The translations under genes were made by a program, and so were the position numbers. From contig JALBYF010000038.1 of assembly GCA_023212725.1 (NCBI GenBank), positions 117,526-181,525 on the forward strand: 64,000 nt of DNA, written 5' to 3'. Below, in pieces: positions 50,618 through 60,527 of this stretch; positions within the stretch are counted from its first letter, which is position 1, and each line of letters starts with the position of its first letter. The DNA is from Tranzscheliella williamsii. Lineage: Eukaryota; Basidiomycota; Ustilaginomycetes; Ustilaginales; Ustilaginaceae. The notes beneath the pieces were generated by a model. The model ran no database searches. It saw nothing but the letters and a program-made list of their open reading frames with translations, and had not been told where the DNA came from.

Positions 50618-53103
50618 ATGTTCTCTGTCAAGAGGTTCAATGCCTTTGGGCCTTCTGATGGTCAGGATGATGAGTCGGTCAACGCGGCGAAGTTGCAAGC
50701 GCTCAATGAGAAGATCCTCAAGAAACGCAGAGTCGATGGAGAGGCCACACCGGCCCCTCCAGCAGTTCCAACACAGGCACCACCAAAGCTGGCTCCCTCG
50801 CTGAACATCCATCCGTCTCGGCTCAACGCGGCTCCATTGTTACGCCAGTCGGTCAAAAAAGCCCAGTCGGGTCTGCCCAAGGAGAAGACGAAAGCCAAGG
50901 CGAGATATCTGAAAGCGAAGAAGGACAGGCGCAAAGCCAGGCAGAAGTCTACACCGAAGAACAAGAAAGGGCAGGTGGCGTCGAGCGAGCGCCACCACGA
51001 CCTGTCAGCCCTGCCCGAAGAAGAGGCTCTTAACAGGTTTGTCTCCGAGCAGCAGGCAAAGCTCGACCCTAACAATGAAACGGCTGACAGCAGCGAAGAT
51101 GGTTCAGATACAAGCGAGGAAGCCGCTCAATCCGGTGAAGAGTCGGCCGCAACTGACTCGGATACTAATGCATCCGAGGCTTCGCCAGCGACGGAGAGCA
51201 AACCCGAACAGCTCGCCGATAGTAGTGAAGCTAAAGTGGAGAAGGCCGATCCCGCGTCTATAACAGTGGAAGGCAAGAAGGAGGTGACAGGTTTGGAACG
51301 TTTCCCTGCTGCCGGTGTCAGAAAGGCTGTCGACCCGAAACTTATCAGCTCCCTTGGACTGCCAGAAGGCCTGTCAAATCGCACGGTGGTCGACCCAGCT
51401 CTCTCTCGGCCTGTTCAAATCCCCTCATCTGTGATTGTTCCAGACACAGATGGGATGGAAGATGATCCAGAGCCTATCAGTACAAGCAGTCCCGGTCCGA
51501 GCGGCAATATTGCCCAGATAGCCCTTAGCGACACGGTACGACAGCGTCTGGAAGCTCTAGGCGTCACCGACTGGTTCGCGGTACAAGTCTCGGTGATCCC
51601 TTGCTTGCTCGCTCAGCCTGGTAGCCGCCACCTGTATCGGCCTTTCGCGCCACCAAGAGATCTTTGTGTCTCTGCACCTACAGGCAGTGGTAAGACGCTG
51701 GCGTACACGGTGCCCATTATCGAGGTATTGCGATCACGTCAAGTAGTAAGCTTGAGAGCGTTGATTGTCCTGCCCACCCGCGACCTGGTTTCTCAAGTGC
51801 GCAATACTATGGAGCTGGTCGGCAAAGGATCGGGTTTGCGTATCGCAACTGCTACAGGTCACCATAGCTTCAGTCACGAGCAATCCCAGATTGTAAGCGA
51901 AAATGGAGCGGGACCCAAAGTCGACATATTGATCGCGACACCCGGGAGATTGATCGATCATCTTGATTCGACACCAGGATTCACATTGTCGCATCTGCGT
52001 TTCCTCGTGATAGATGAAGCCGACCGGTTACTCAATCAGTCCTTTCAAGAATGGTTACAGAAGGTCCTAGCAGCCACAGACAGCAAAAGCAGTACCGCTG
52101 CTCCTGCTGCAGCCGGCTGGACGGCTCAGGCGCCTTTTGAGCTTTACACTGGCGAATTGGCTTCGGTATCCGCTATTGCCCAGGAAGAAGTTTTGCCTTC
52201 AGTCCAGAAACTTCTCTTTTCCGCCACATTGACACGGGACCCTGCCAAGATTGCAGCTCTGGGGCTGCGTCATCCCCATTATATCACCATCCAGGACAGC
52301 GAAGCCGATACAGGTATAGTAAACCACGAACGTTTTTCTCTGCCGCATAGCTTGCACGAGCATATGCTTGTCACTACGTCTCAGGACAAGCCCTTCCACT
52401 TTCTCCATCTGTTACATCGTGCCGAAGCGCCTGTCAGGAAAGCGCTTTGTTTTACTAAGTCGGTCGAGTCGGCTGGACGATTGGTGAAGCTCGTCGAGCT
52501 CTTTGAAGAGGTTCGGGCCGATGCAGCTGCCAAGCTCTCGAACAAACCATACGACCGGCTGCTTGTACAGAATTATTCGTCCGAACTTCGGCCCTCCGAG
52601 CGGCAGCGTGTCCTGGCGCAATTTGCCGACGGCAAGATTGACTTGTAAGTTGTCGACTATGCAGGACTAGGGCTTCCGCCTCCGTTAACGTGCGGCATGA
52701 CATGACGGCTGTTCTGACTTTTTCTGCATTTCATTTCGGCTTGTTCCGGCTCTGGCGGTACAGGCTGGTGTGCTCGGATTTGATCTCTCGAGGGATTGAC
52801 CTACCTTCTGTGCGGCACGTAATCTCCTACGATGCGCCCGTCGACCCGGCCAAGTACGTGCATCGTGTGGGCCGCACGGCGAGAGCGGGCAAGGAAGGCG
52901 ACGCGTGGACCCTGGTCGAGGAGCAAGAGGCCAGACACTTCAAGGGCATGGCTCGCTCTGTCGGACGCCAGTCGACGATAAACAAGATTAAGCTTCGTAC
53001 GGAAGAGCTGGACCAGTTGCGCCCAGATTATCAAGAGGCTCTCGATCGACTTGCCAAATTCTACCGCAAATCGGACAGCAGCAGTGTCGGCCACTCCCAC
53101 TGA
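50618..53103 (+). CDS. DBP6: DEAD-box RNA helicase Dbp6 (DDX51)
   Basis: Two exons, 50618-52644 and 52764-53103, with GTAAGT donor and TACAG acceptor, giving 788 residues. The N-terminus (about 250 residues) is basic then acidic. The helicase core has APTGSGKT near 353, PTRDL near 386, ATPGRLIDHL near 443, DEAD (VIDEADRLL) near 466, SAT near 535, and in exon 2 SRGIDLPSVRHVISYD and HRVGRTARAG. The insert in the core after the DEAD motif and the strand order match Dbp6/DDX51, an early factor of 60S ribosomal subunit assembly. The intron lies between the DGKIDL stretch and motif V, so retaining it would truncate the second RecA lobe. Confidence 0.93.
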
Positions 53104-53158
53104 GCCACGGCTTAGGCCGACGCATCCGTATCTTGCTCTTTGTTCTGCTTGATGCCGC

Positions 53159-53542
53159 TTAGGTCGCGCAATCACAATCCACTCTTACGTCGACTCTCGG
53201 CTTCTCCGCATACCATTGTACTTCTATTTCCGCAATCACATAGTTTGGCCGCATGCTATCGCTACGCTCGTCCGAGGATGTGATGGGCGGAGCAGGCAGA
53301 GGTGCGGAAGCGGACGCGCGTCTTGGACCTCTCTTTTCACTGTAAGGAGGCAGTGGATGGCGCTTCCGCAGCTGCAGCCTTGTTCTAGAGGCGGCCTGGA
53401 TGTTGGACCACTCGCTCCTCTCTAGGTAAGCCGCACTTTGCTGCCTGTCGACATAAAGGGCCAAGATCACTTGACCAGCCCGGCTGCTGGTTGTTCTCAG
53501 CCTTTCCGCACGCCGTAGCTTTCTAGTCTCCATTGTTGCCAT
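53159..53542 (-). CDS. Doubtful ORF between DBP6 and a Lys-rich gene
   Basis: Minus-strand frame of 127 residues from the ATG at 53542 to a stop at 53159. The product is basic (TRKLRRAERLRTTSSR) with a Pro/Ser middle and a VIAEIEVQWYAEKP end; it matches nothing I recognise. It would be convergent with DBP6 (55 bases apart) and divergent from the next gene (63 bases). The in-frame extension to 53578 lacks an ATG. It may be chance or part of a promoter. Confidence 0.22.
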   Translation of the reverse strand: MATMETRKLRRAERLRTTSSRAGQVILALYVDRQQSAAYLERSEWSNIQAASRTRLQLRKRHPLPPYSEKRGPRRASASAPLPAPPITSSDERSDSMRPNYVIAEIEVQWYAEKPRVDVRVDCDCAT

Positions 53543-53605
53543 TGTCGATACCCTCTCTTGTCTTGATTTCGTGGCCAAAGCAAAGCAGATATTGGGAGTG
53601 CCAGG

Positions 53606-54714
53606 ATGGCCAGGCTCAAGAGGCAGCCCTTACTAGTTCCCATCCGCGAACAAAGTGCAGACGGCCACCGCTCCGACCCACTTGCCACTTCAGTAAGGAC
53701 ACCGCCCTGCACTCTGGGCCCTATCCGATCCATTCATTACCGAGTGTCCACCACGCACCCCATCTCAAGGATGCGCTCCACTTCCGGCAAAGCGCCAAGG
53801 ATGCTAGGAGACGAACCATATGGCGGGCAGACTGGCGAGCTGGACCCCGTCGCGATGCAAATTTGCCTACAGAGCGATGCGAGATTCACCTCTCCCACCC
53901 CGTTCGCTGCGCCGCCCTCGCCGCCAAAGACACCTGGTTCTGAGGGCAAGATCGTCAAAGCGAAGAGGAAGGACGCTTCGGTGCCAGCGACGCTCGCACC
54001 TGCCAAGAAGCGTGGCGCCCGAAAGAGGAAGGCAGAGGCCCTCAAGCCGGCCACCATGGAGGTCGATGCAGCGATGACCGAGACCGAAGTGGATGCAAAG
54101 TCCACTACCACCGAGGCGCCCAGCGACGTCGACACCGAGCACAAAGTGTACGGCCCGAAAGCGACGGTGAAGGAGGAGCAGCCTCTGGTAAGCTCACTAT
54201 TGTGCGTCTATCTTTGCGACCTCCTGCTGATGATGCCAGAGCCGACCTAAATAGCAGTCCTGGTCTCTGCAGCAATGGAATGACTTGAACTTTGCCATAC
54301 TAAAGGTTGTGCAGGACCACGTAAGTATCATTGGGAACAGGATGTGGCTTGCATCTGTGAGAAAAGGCGGGAGACAGACTGACTGAACCTCGTGCGTTTC
54401 GCCCTATTGCTACGCAGTCTGCCGAACTGTACGAGGCATGCCCTAGTCTAACGCCGTGGAAGGTGAAGGGACGTCTGCTTGTCAAAGTAAGTCTTTCTCG
54501 CACGACCCGAGGTGATATGGCCGAGCAGGCGCACACGCAGATGTTGACCCGCTTCGCTCACGTGTAACAGGCCCGGACACTGTTGAAGGAAGCACAGGGC
54601 GGAGACGCCAGTAGCAAGCGATGGGAGGTCGAGGAGAAGCCAGTCAGGGGCAAGGGACGCAAGAAAGACAATACTGCTTCGCCGGCCAAGAAAGCCAAAA
54701 AGCCGGATGCCTAG
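53606..54714 (+). CDS. Unrecognised Lys/Ala-rich nuclear-type protein, four exons
   Basis: Proposed exons 53606-54187, 54273-54320, 54418-54486 and 54571-54714 join in phase 0 to 280 residues. Donors are GTAAGC, GTAAGT and GTAAGT; acceptors are TGCAG, ACGCAG and AACAG. The last three exons are only 48, 69 and 144 bases. Together they encode one helical unit (QWNDLNFAILKVVQDH, SAELYEACPSLTPWKVKGRLLVK, ARTLLKEAQ) followed by a Lys-rich tail (KGRKKDNTASPAKKAKK). Exon 1 ends with an acidic, Thr-rich stretch after KKRGARKRK. The small helical unit may be Myb/SANT-like (W spacing), but this is weak. The start is uncertain: the first 60 codons are atypical, and a later ATG (53772) is possible. Confidence 0.55.
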
Positions 54715-55158
54715 GCCGGCTACATGCGTCTGCTGGTGAGGAGGCCTCAGCCGTCGAGCCCATGCAATCACTGCGAGTCCGAATGTACCGCGATAGTTCA
54801 GTGAAGCTGGAGACTGAGTTTGTGTATTGCGCAACTCGAATCCTAAACAGCTTATTGTGATGCGCTCGCTGGTGTGGTGAGGTGTTGGTTGCCGGTGGAG
54901 GCGACAGTCGCGTAAATGGCGCTGGGGAAGAAGCGCGTTGGCGTATCGAAAAAGTTGGGCCCACACATACACACAGCAGCTATCGTTTCATCGTTCGCTC
55001 CATCGACACTGCCTACCATCCTTCGTCCCGCATATTTGCGAGCAAGCTGTGCATCCTTCCGTACCACTGCGTGGCCGCCAGCCCGCCAGCACCGTGTCTG
55101 ATCTGTTCAAGACTGCGTCCAAGTTTACGCCTGCGAGCGTGGGCGAGTCCTCCGTACC
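54715..55158. other. Intergenic, upstream of RFC5
   Basis: About 440 bases. Short frames only, no recognised element. Confidence 0.5.
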
Positions 55159-56404
55159 ATGCTGTTCGTCGACAAGTATCGCCCCAGAGCGCTGTCCGAG
55201 CTTGATTACCATCAAGATCTCTCAAAGCGTCTATCGAGCCTCGCGGACCACGAAGATTTTCCTCATACTCTCATCTACGGCCCATCCGGTGCCGGCAAGA
55301 AGACGCGCATCGCTTGTCTCTTGCGCGAACTGTACGGTCCGGGCACGTACAAGGTGAGTCAGCCGTGTCTATGAGGTGGTTGCGAGCGTCTGCTAACCAG
55401 ACGTATGCGGCCGTGTGCGTGCCTTTTGCTCGTCCTCCAGCTCAAGATCGACCAGCGGGTCTTTGTCACGCCGTCGAACCGCAAAATCGACGTCAACATT
55501 GTCTCGTCCAACTACCACATCGAGCTGACGCCGTCCGACGCCGGCAACTATGACAGGCTGGTAATCCAGGACATCCTCAAGGAGATCGCACAGACGCAGA
55601 ATGTGGACCTCAATGCCAAGCACCGGTTCAAAGTGGTGGTCATCAACGAAGCGGACTCGTTGAGTCGAGATGCGCAGAGCGCGCTGCGCCGGACCATGGA
55701 GAAGTACATGGCCAGCCTGCGGCTCGTCCTGTGCGCCACCAGCACGAGTAAGATCATCGCGCCCATCCGGTCCAGGTGTCTGTTGCTCAGGGTTGGCGCG
55801 CCGAGCGACGATGAGGTGAGTGCGCCCGTGGCTGCGATGCGTGCGGACCAGAGCTGACCGTCGTGCATCCCTGTCGCTTGTCCTTGGCTGCTTGCGCGCC
55901 GCGCGTCGGCAGATGGGCGTCGTGCTGAGCCATGTGGCCAAGAAGGAACGCTTCTCGATTCCGGATGCCGTGCTGGCCCAGATCTGCGCCGACTGCAACG
56001 GCAACCTGCGCAAGGCCATCCTCGTGCTCGAGGCGCTGCGCATGCAAACTCCAGACCTCTCCGGCGGCATCGCAATAGCCAAGCCCGACTGGGAAGTCTA
56101 CATCGCCAAGACCGCCGAGCTGGTCCTCGCCGACCCTTCCCCGCAGACACTCCTCGCCGTGCGCAGCAAGCTCTACGAGCTCCTCGTCCACGCCATCCCC
56201 CCCACGCTCATCCTCAAACATCTCACCGATCACCTCGTCACAAAGGTGGACGCCTCTCTCAAAGGCCCCATCGTCCACAAGGCCGCCTTCTACGAGCGCC
56301 GCACCCGCACAGGCGCCAAGCCCATCTTCCACCTCGAGGCCTTCGTCGCCGCCGTCATGCACCTGCAGAAGAGCTTCCTCCTGGGCATCGCCTGGGACGA
56401 CTGA
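55159..56404 (+). CDS. RFC5: Replication factor C subunit 5 (human RFC3 type)
   Basis: Three exons, 55159-55353, 55441-55815 and 55913-56404, all phase 0, giving 353 residues. It is the clamp-loader subunit equivalent to yeast Rfc5/human RFC3. It starts [18 protein letters not shown], has Walker [10 protein letters not shown] (about 41-49) and an Asn-for-Asp Walker B (VINEADSL) normal for this subunit, then [18 protein letters not shown] and [10 protein letters not shown]. The last helices carry the collar domain ([13 protein letters not shown]). The RFC complex loads PCNA. Introns split the gene after [11 protein letters not shown] and APSDDE segments. It converges with the Cid1-like gene, 124 bases between stops. 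Confidence 0.96.
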
Positions 56405-56528
56405 CCCGGCCCTTGCCCCTTGCACACATCCCCGCACGCACCAGACCAAGCCGTCACCGTAAAACAGTAACCATCGTGCCGGGTGGACTAGGCATACAGA
56501 TGGTGGCTCAGCGCTATATGCCAGTGTG

Positions 56529-59429
56529 TTATCCGCGGTTCCGTACTTGCTGCCGTTCTTCGGTGAGCCGTAAAGCGACGAGATTGATATCTTCCGATGA
56601 CGAGTCGTCCGTGATGGCGTCTGCGCGCGTGGACGCTGGGCTCGGCGTCACCACTCGAACGCCTTGATAGCTGTCGTGCGGTGCCGACACGGACGGGATG
56701 CCGCTGTTGGATATGTCCTCGGTGCTTGTTGCCTGTCGGGATGTAGTGGAAGCGCGATCAGTGTAGGTGCGTCTTGGCGACAAGCGGAGGGATGCCGGGG
56801 CCCCCACTGATTGAGCCGTTCGAACAGAAGATGGGAGCGACACGGTAATCACTGGGCTTGCTTCCCGCAGAGGTCGGGATGCCTTGCCGTCCCGATGCTG
56901 TGCGGTGTCGTCAGCTGGATGGCTTGGGCCTGCGTGTGGAATAGGACCTTGGCTTGCGGTGGGCGTATCGTGCGCTGGTCCGCTGCGCTTGGAGGTTTCT
57001 CTTTTCGCTCGATCCTTTTTCCTCTGCCACGTCTTTTCCGCCTCCCTTCGAGCCTCCCTGAGCAGCCTCGCCTCATGCTGCTCGAGTAGCCAGTCCCCTT
57101 CGGACGCCGAAAAGGACGACTTCAGTGAAACGGAAAGCGCGGCCGACTCCTGTGCTTCCCGGCCCCGCGAGAGAACGGGAGGCACAACCCTAGTCGGTAT
57201 GGAGAGGTTGGACAAGAGAGGCACCTCTCCAATCTTTTGTTTTCCGAGCTCCATGTCTGCGCTAGAACTATCGATGCCAAGCACCGCGAGCGCGCGCTCT
57301 ACCTCGCCTTCCCACCGCGCCACGACCGTTGCCTTTACGTTTCGAGCCGTGTTTCGGTCGACGATCAAGGGGTCTTGTACGATGATCTCGTCATTCGCCC
57401 AGTCCTCCGGTTCGGTGAAATTAGCCATCGAAAGACAATTCCGCTGGACCTGATGGCTCACATCGCCGCTGCTAATCCCTTCCTCCGGCTGGCTAACAAT
57501 GGCATCTGGCAGGCCGCTATAATACTGGCGATGAGCTTTGGCTTGTACGTTTGCTTTGCTGCGTCGAGCTTCCAATTTGGCTCGCCTGCGCTCGAGAGGG
57601 CGGCCGTTCGAAATGGAGATGACCTGATTGTGCCTCTTGAAATGAGCATAGAAGCGCAGGAACTTGACAAGTAGGGTACCCAGCAGCCTATCAAGTGCGA
57701 GTTGTGGCTTAGCGCCCTGATCATCACTGTTCCTACTGCCACGAGCGATGGCGACGCTCCGGTATGTATTGTCCACTCCCGTAGCAAACGTAACATCGTA
57801 GCATTGGGGAGGTTCTGTCGGAGGCTGAAACTTGTAAATTTCCTTTCCTCCACGGCGTCGAGGCACTTTCGGCCTGGCCCAAAGATAAGAGGTGGGTATG
57901 TCAAGAGAACTGATCAGCGACGGCTCCTGGAGGTTTGGCAAGAGTTCTTCAACCTGGAGCAGCTGGATAGCCATCAGTGCAATTGTATAGCTGCTGAAGC
58001 TCATATGACCGCCTTTGCCACTTGGGTCGTTGAGACCCCTCATAGATAGCCAGTGTTTAAGGAAAAAAATTAGAGGACGCAGAAGCTCCGGTTGCAGGTC
58101 GGCGTAGGTTGAAATCATGGTACTATTGAAGAGACCGAAACGTTCGTTGACGTTGATGTCGGCTGGAATCTGATACGGCTTGTAGACCATCTTGACGATG
58201 GGAACGCTTGCGCTGCTGATGAACGTAACATTGCTAAACTTGTATGTTGCGTTGAGGGCGTCGGCGATGTTCCGGAGCTTGTTCCAGGGTGGATTGCCCT
58301 GGTGGTATTTGGAGGGCCTCAGGCTTGGGCGTGAGAGTGAGTCCGGCGTACCCGCACCGAATGGCCTCGTTGGATCCAGCAGGACGAGGTCAAGGTCGGA
58401 AGAATCCGTAACAAGTCCTGTCACACTGGATCCGAAAGCTGCCACTTGAAGACCCTGGCCAGGCCATTTGTCGTCGATCGCCGATTGTATCTCAGAGACC
58501 ATCTCTTGTCTTTGTAGCAAACTTGATTCGGAAGGACGAGAGTGTTCCCAGAAGGCACGTAGCTGGCGACCAAGGGCAAGAGACACTTCCATAAAGTCAC
58601 TGGAGCTAGTATCCGGCGTAGTGGAGCAGCCCGCCGAGGTAGGAGATGCATCCATGAGCCATCTGCGACATCTCTCTCTTTCAGCAGCCAGCTCTGTTAC
58701 ACTAATCTGCAGTGCCGCCTTGAGAACAGCCAGGCTCTCTGCAATTGCTTGTTCGAGTGTCTCACGTCCTTTCGCCTTCTCGATGTCACTCATCCCGTTG
58801 CGACTGTCGCTCTTGGTACTATGAGAAGCTGTATCGTGAGCCTGAGGCCTAGTTCCAGACGTATTGCGTAACCCTGAGCCCAGGGCTCTGTCTCCGCGGA
58901 CTTTTCTTGAGTCGTGCGATGAAGAGGCAGCAGGAGACGCTTGGCTAGCTCTAGTTTGGGCTGGGCCAGAACGTTGTTTTGTAGGCTTGGAGGCTTGGAC
59001 TGAGGCATCAGCTGGAGCCACAGCTCTCATGCTACTTGCGGTACCGCGCCTTGGATCAGCGGGCCTGCCAGAAGGAACTGCATGCCCTGCTGACTTGCGG
59101 GGGAGCAGGACAGAGACCTCCTTGGAGACTACCGCCTCTTCCCGGTAATTTGAAGGAGCGGCTTCCAGGCTCTGAAAATACTGATTTGCTGACCCAAAGT
59201 CCACCGCGTCTGGCAAAGTTTGACCTTGCACACTTGCAACGGAGTGGTGTAGATGCAGACCGTCGCAATCGCGATCGCGCGCCATGGCTATGCGTACCCC
59301 TTCAACGTAGCAGCGAAGATGATGTCCGTGCACGGTAGCACCTTTCGCCAATCTGTGGATGCACTCTGTTGTTGCAGAGATGAAGGGGAAATGAATTCGA
59401 TGTTCGCCAGTCGCTGCTCGTGTATGCAT
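56529..59429 (-). CDS. Non-canonical poly(A)/U polymerase, Cid1-like
   Basis: Single exon, 966 residues from the ATG at 59429; the frame is open further upstream but without an earlier ATG. Catalytic nucleotidyltransferase motif FGSSVTGLVTDSSDLDLVLLD starts near 331, with the catalytic DxD in SDLDL. A central palm/fingers region follows (LRPLIFFLKHWLSMRGLNDPSGKGGHMSFSSYTIALMAIQLLQ), then a PAP-associated region near 580 (LLGTLLVKFLRFYAHFKR). Long disordered flanks lie on both sides, about 280 residues before and 330 after. Enzymes of this family add short oligo(A) or oligo(U) tails to RNA. A vertebrate-like TRF4 partner motif was not seen. It is divergent from a SUZ-domain gene. Confidence 0.88.
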   Translation of the reverse strand: MHTRAATGEHRIHFPFISATTECIHRLAKGATVHGHHLRCYVEGVRIAMARDRDCDGLHLHHSVASVQGQTLPDAVDFGSANQYFQSLEAAPSNYREEAVVSKEVSVLLPRKSAGHAVPSGRPADPRRGTASSMRAVAPADASVQASKPTKQRSGPAQTRASQASPAASSSHDSRKVRGDRALGSGLRNTSGTRPQAHDTASHSTKSDSRNGMSDIEKAKGRETLEQAIAESLAVLKAALQISVTELAAERERCRRWLMDASPTSAGCSTTPDTSSSDFMEVSLALGRQLRAFWEHSRPSESSLLQRQEMVSEIQSAIDDKWPGQGLQVAAFGSSVTGLVTDSSDLDLVLLDPTRPFGAGTPDSLSRPSLRPSKYHQGNPPWNKLRNIADALNATYKFSNVTFISSASVPIVKMVYKPYQIPADINVNERFGLFNSTMISTYADLQPELLRPLIFFLKHWLSMRGLNDPSGKGGHMSFSSYTIALMAIQLLQVEELLPNLQEPSLISSLDIPTSYLWARPKVPRRRGGKEIYKFQPPTEPPQCYDVTFATGVDNTYRSVAIARGSRNSDDQGAKPQLALDRLLGTLLVKFLRFYAHFKRHNQVISISNGRPLERRRAKLEARRSKANVQAKAHRQYYSGLPDAIVSQPEEGISSGDVSHQVQRNCLSMANFTEPEDWANDEIIVQDPLIVDRNTARNVKATVVARWEGEVERALAVLGIDSSSADMELGKQKIGEVPLLSNLSIPTRVVPPVLSRGREAQESAALSVSLKSSFSASEGDWLLEQHEARLLREARREAEKTWQRKKDRAKRETSKRSGPAHDTPTASQGPIPHAGPSHPADDTAQHRDGKASRPLREASPVITVSLPSSVRTAQSVGAPASLRLSPRRTYTDRASTTSRQATSTEDISNSGIPSVSAPHDSYQGVRVVTPSPASTRADAITDDSSSEDINLVALRLTEERQQVRNRG

Positions 59430-59859
59430 CAGCTTTACATGCTCGGAGCGTGGTGAAGCAAGCTGATACAGAGAGACGCGAGCGTTGAGCAGGGTTGTGG
59501 CAGCTGCACTACTTAGTGTTGCCGGCTTGGACGGTGGCCACCTGTTCCCGAAAGCCGAGTGACCAAAGCAAGAGCCCTCCACCGCATCAAGTCCTGCACC
59601 ACATGGCCCTCCAACAGTTCGAAAAGATCTTACATGCACAGACAGGGTCGCAATCCAGATCCGTACCTATGCGCTCACACTGTCACGATGATATAGAGCC
59701 TGACGGGAACTTTTATCGTTTCAGCGTGATTCACCTCTGGCACTTCCTGGCTTTTCGACACATCCAGCTGAGGAGCGGACCCTGAAGCAGCGAGTTTGGG
59801 TGGCTCCCTGAATCTAACGTATGGCGTTGGCTGCCAGAAAAGGTTCGCTTTAGTACAGC
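59430..59859. other. Shared promoter region Cid1-like / SUZ gene
   Basis: About 430 bases between divergent starts. Part of the Cid1-like upstream open frame crosses it, so the first codons of that gene could lie here. No motif recognised. Confidence 0.45.
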
Positions 59860-60527
59860 ATGGAAATCGACAGGGATGAAGATATCGTAGCAACGACCAA
59901 ATTCCGACCGTCGAAGCCTTCTGCCTCGAGAGCTCAGAAGCAGCAAGACGTTGCTGACGACTGGGATGCTGAAAGCAGTGAAGAAGAGGCTAGCGGTGAA
60001 GATCCATTTCAAGCTACCAAACAGCAATGGACCAAAGCGTAAGCACCGTTGCCCAAGCCTTTGACTCGTGATCGGGACTATGGCTTTTGCATTCCCGTGG
60101 CTCACTATTGAGACGGTCTGGATTTCTTTCCTGATTGTGCAGCAATGAGCAGGAACCCACACTGGCACCGGTGGTGACCCAGAACGCACGCAGCCTACCA
60201 CCCGACGCTTTCGGTTATGGCTTCTCAGCGCCGTCACAGAGCAGAAGCGGTGGTGATTCCGGGCCTAGCACGCCGTCAGGGCAGCACACCCACGCCGTAC
60301 CAGCACCGCCTCGCATCCTTCAACGTCCAAAGAACGTCGCTCCTGGCGTACACAGCGACGGTACGCAAGCCAACAAGGCCAATTCTGTCAACGATCACAG
60401 AACGGTGGAGCAACGTCAAGAGGCATACCGTCTAGCGAGAGAGAGAATATTTGGCCAGTCCGAGCCTATCGGGAAGACTAAAGCGCCGGGCAAGAGCGAC
60501 GACGATACTGGTAGATCGAGCGGCTAG
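59860..60527 (+). CDS. SUZ-domain RNA-associated protein (SZRD1-like)
   Basis: Two exons, 59860-60038 and 60143-60527, with GTAAGC donor and TGCAG acceptor, giving 187 residues. The N-terminus is acidic (DDWDAESSEEEASGEDPF). The middle is Gly/Ser/Pro-rich. The C-terminal motif PPRILQRPK, about 35 residues on, and TVEQRQEAYRLARERIFG match the SUZ RNA-binding motif of animal SZRD1 and SZY-20. Length and order are close to SZRD1. The function in fungi is not known; binding of mRNA is inferred from the family. The gene shares its promoter region with a Cid1-like tailing enzyme. Confidence 0.8.
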
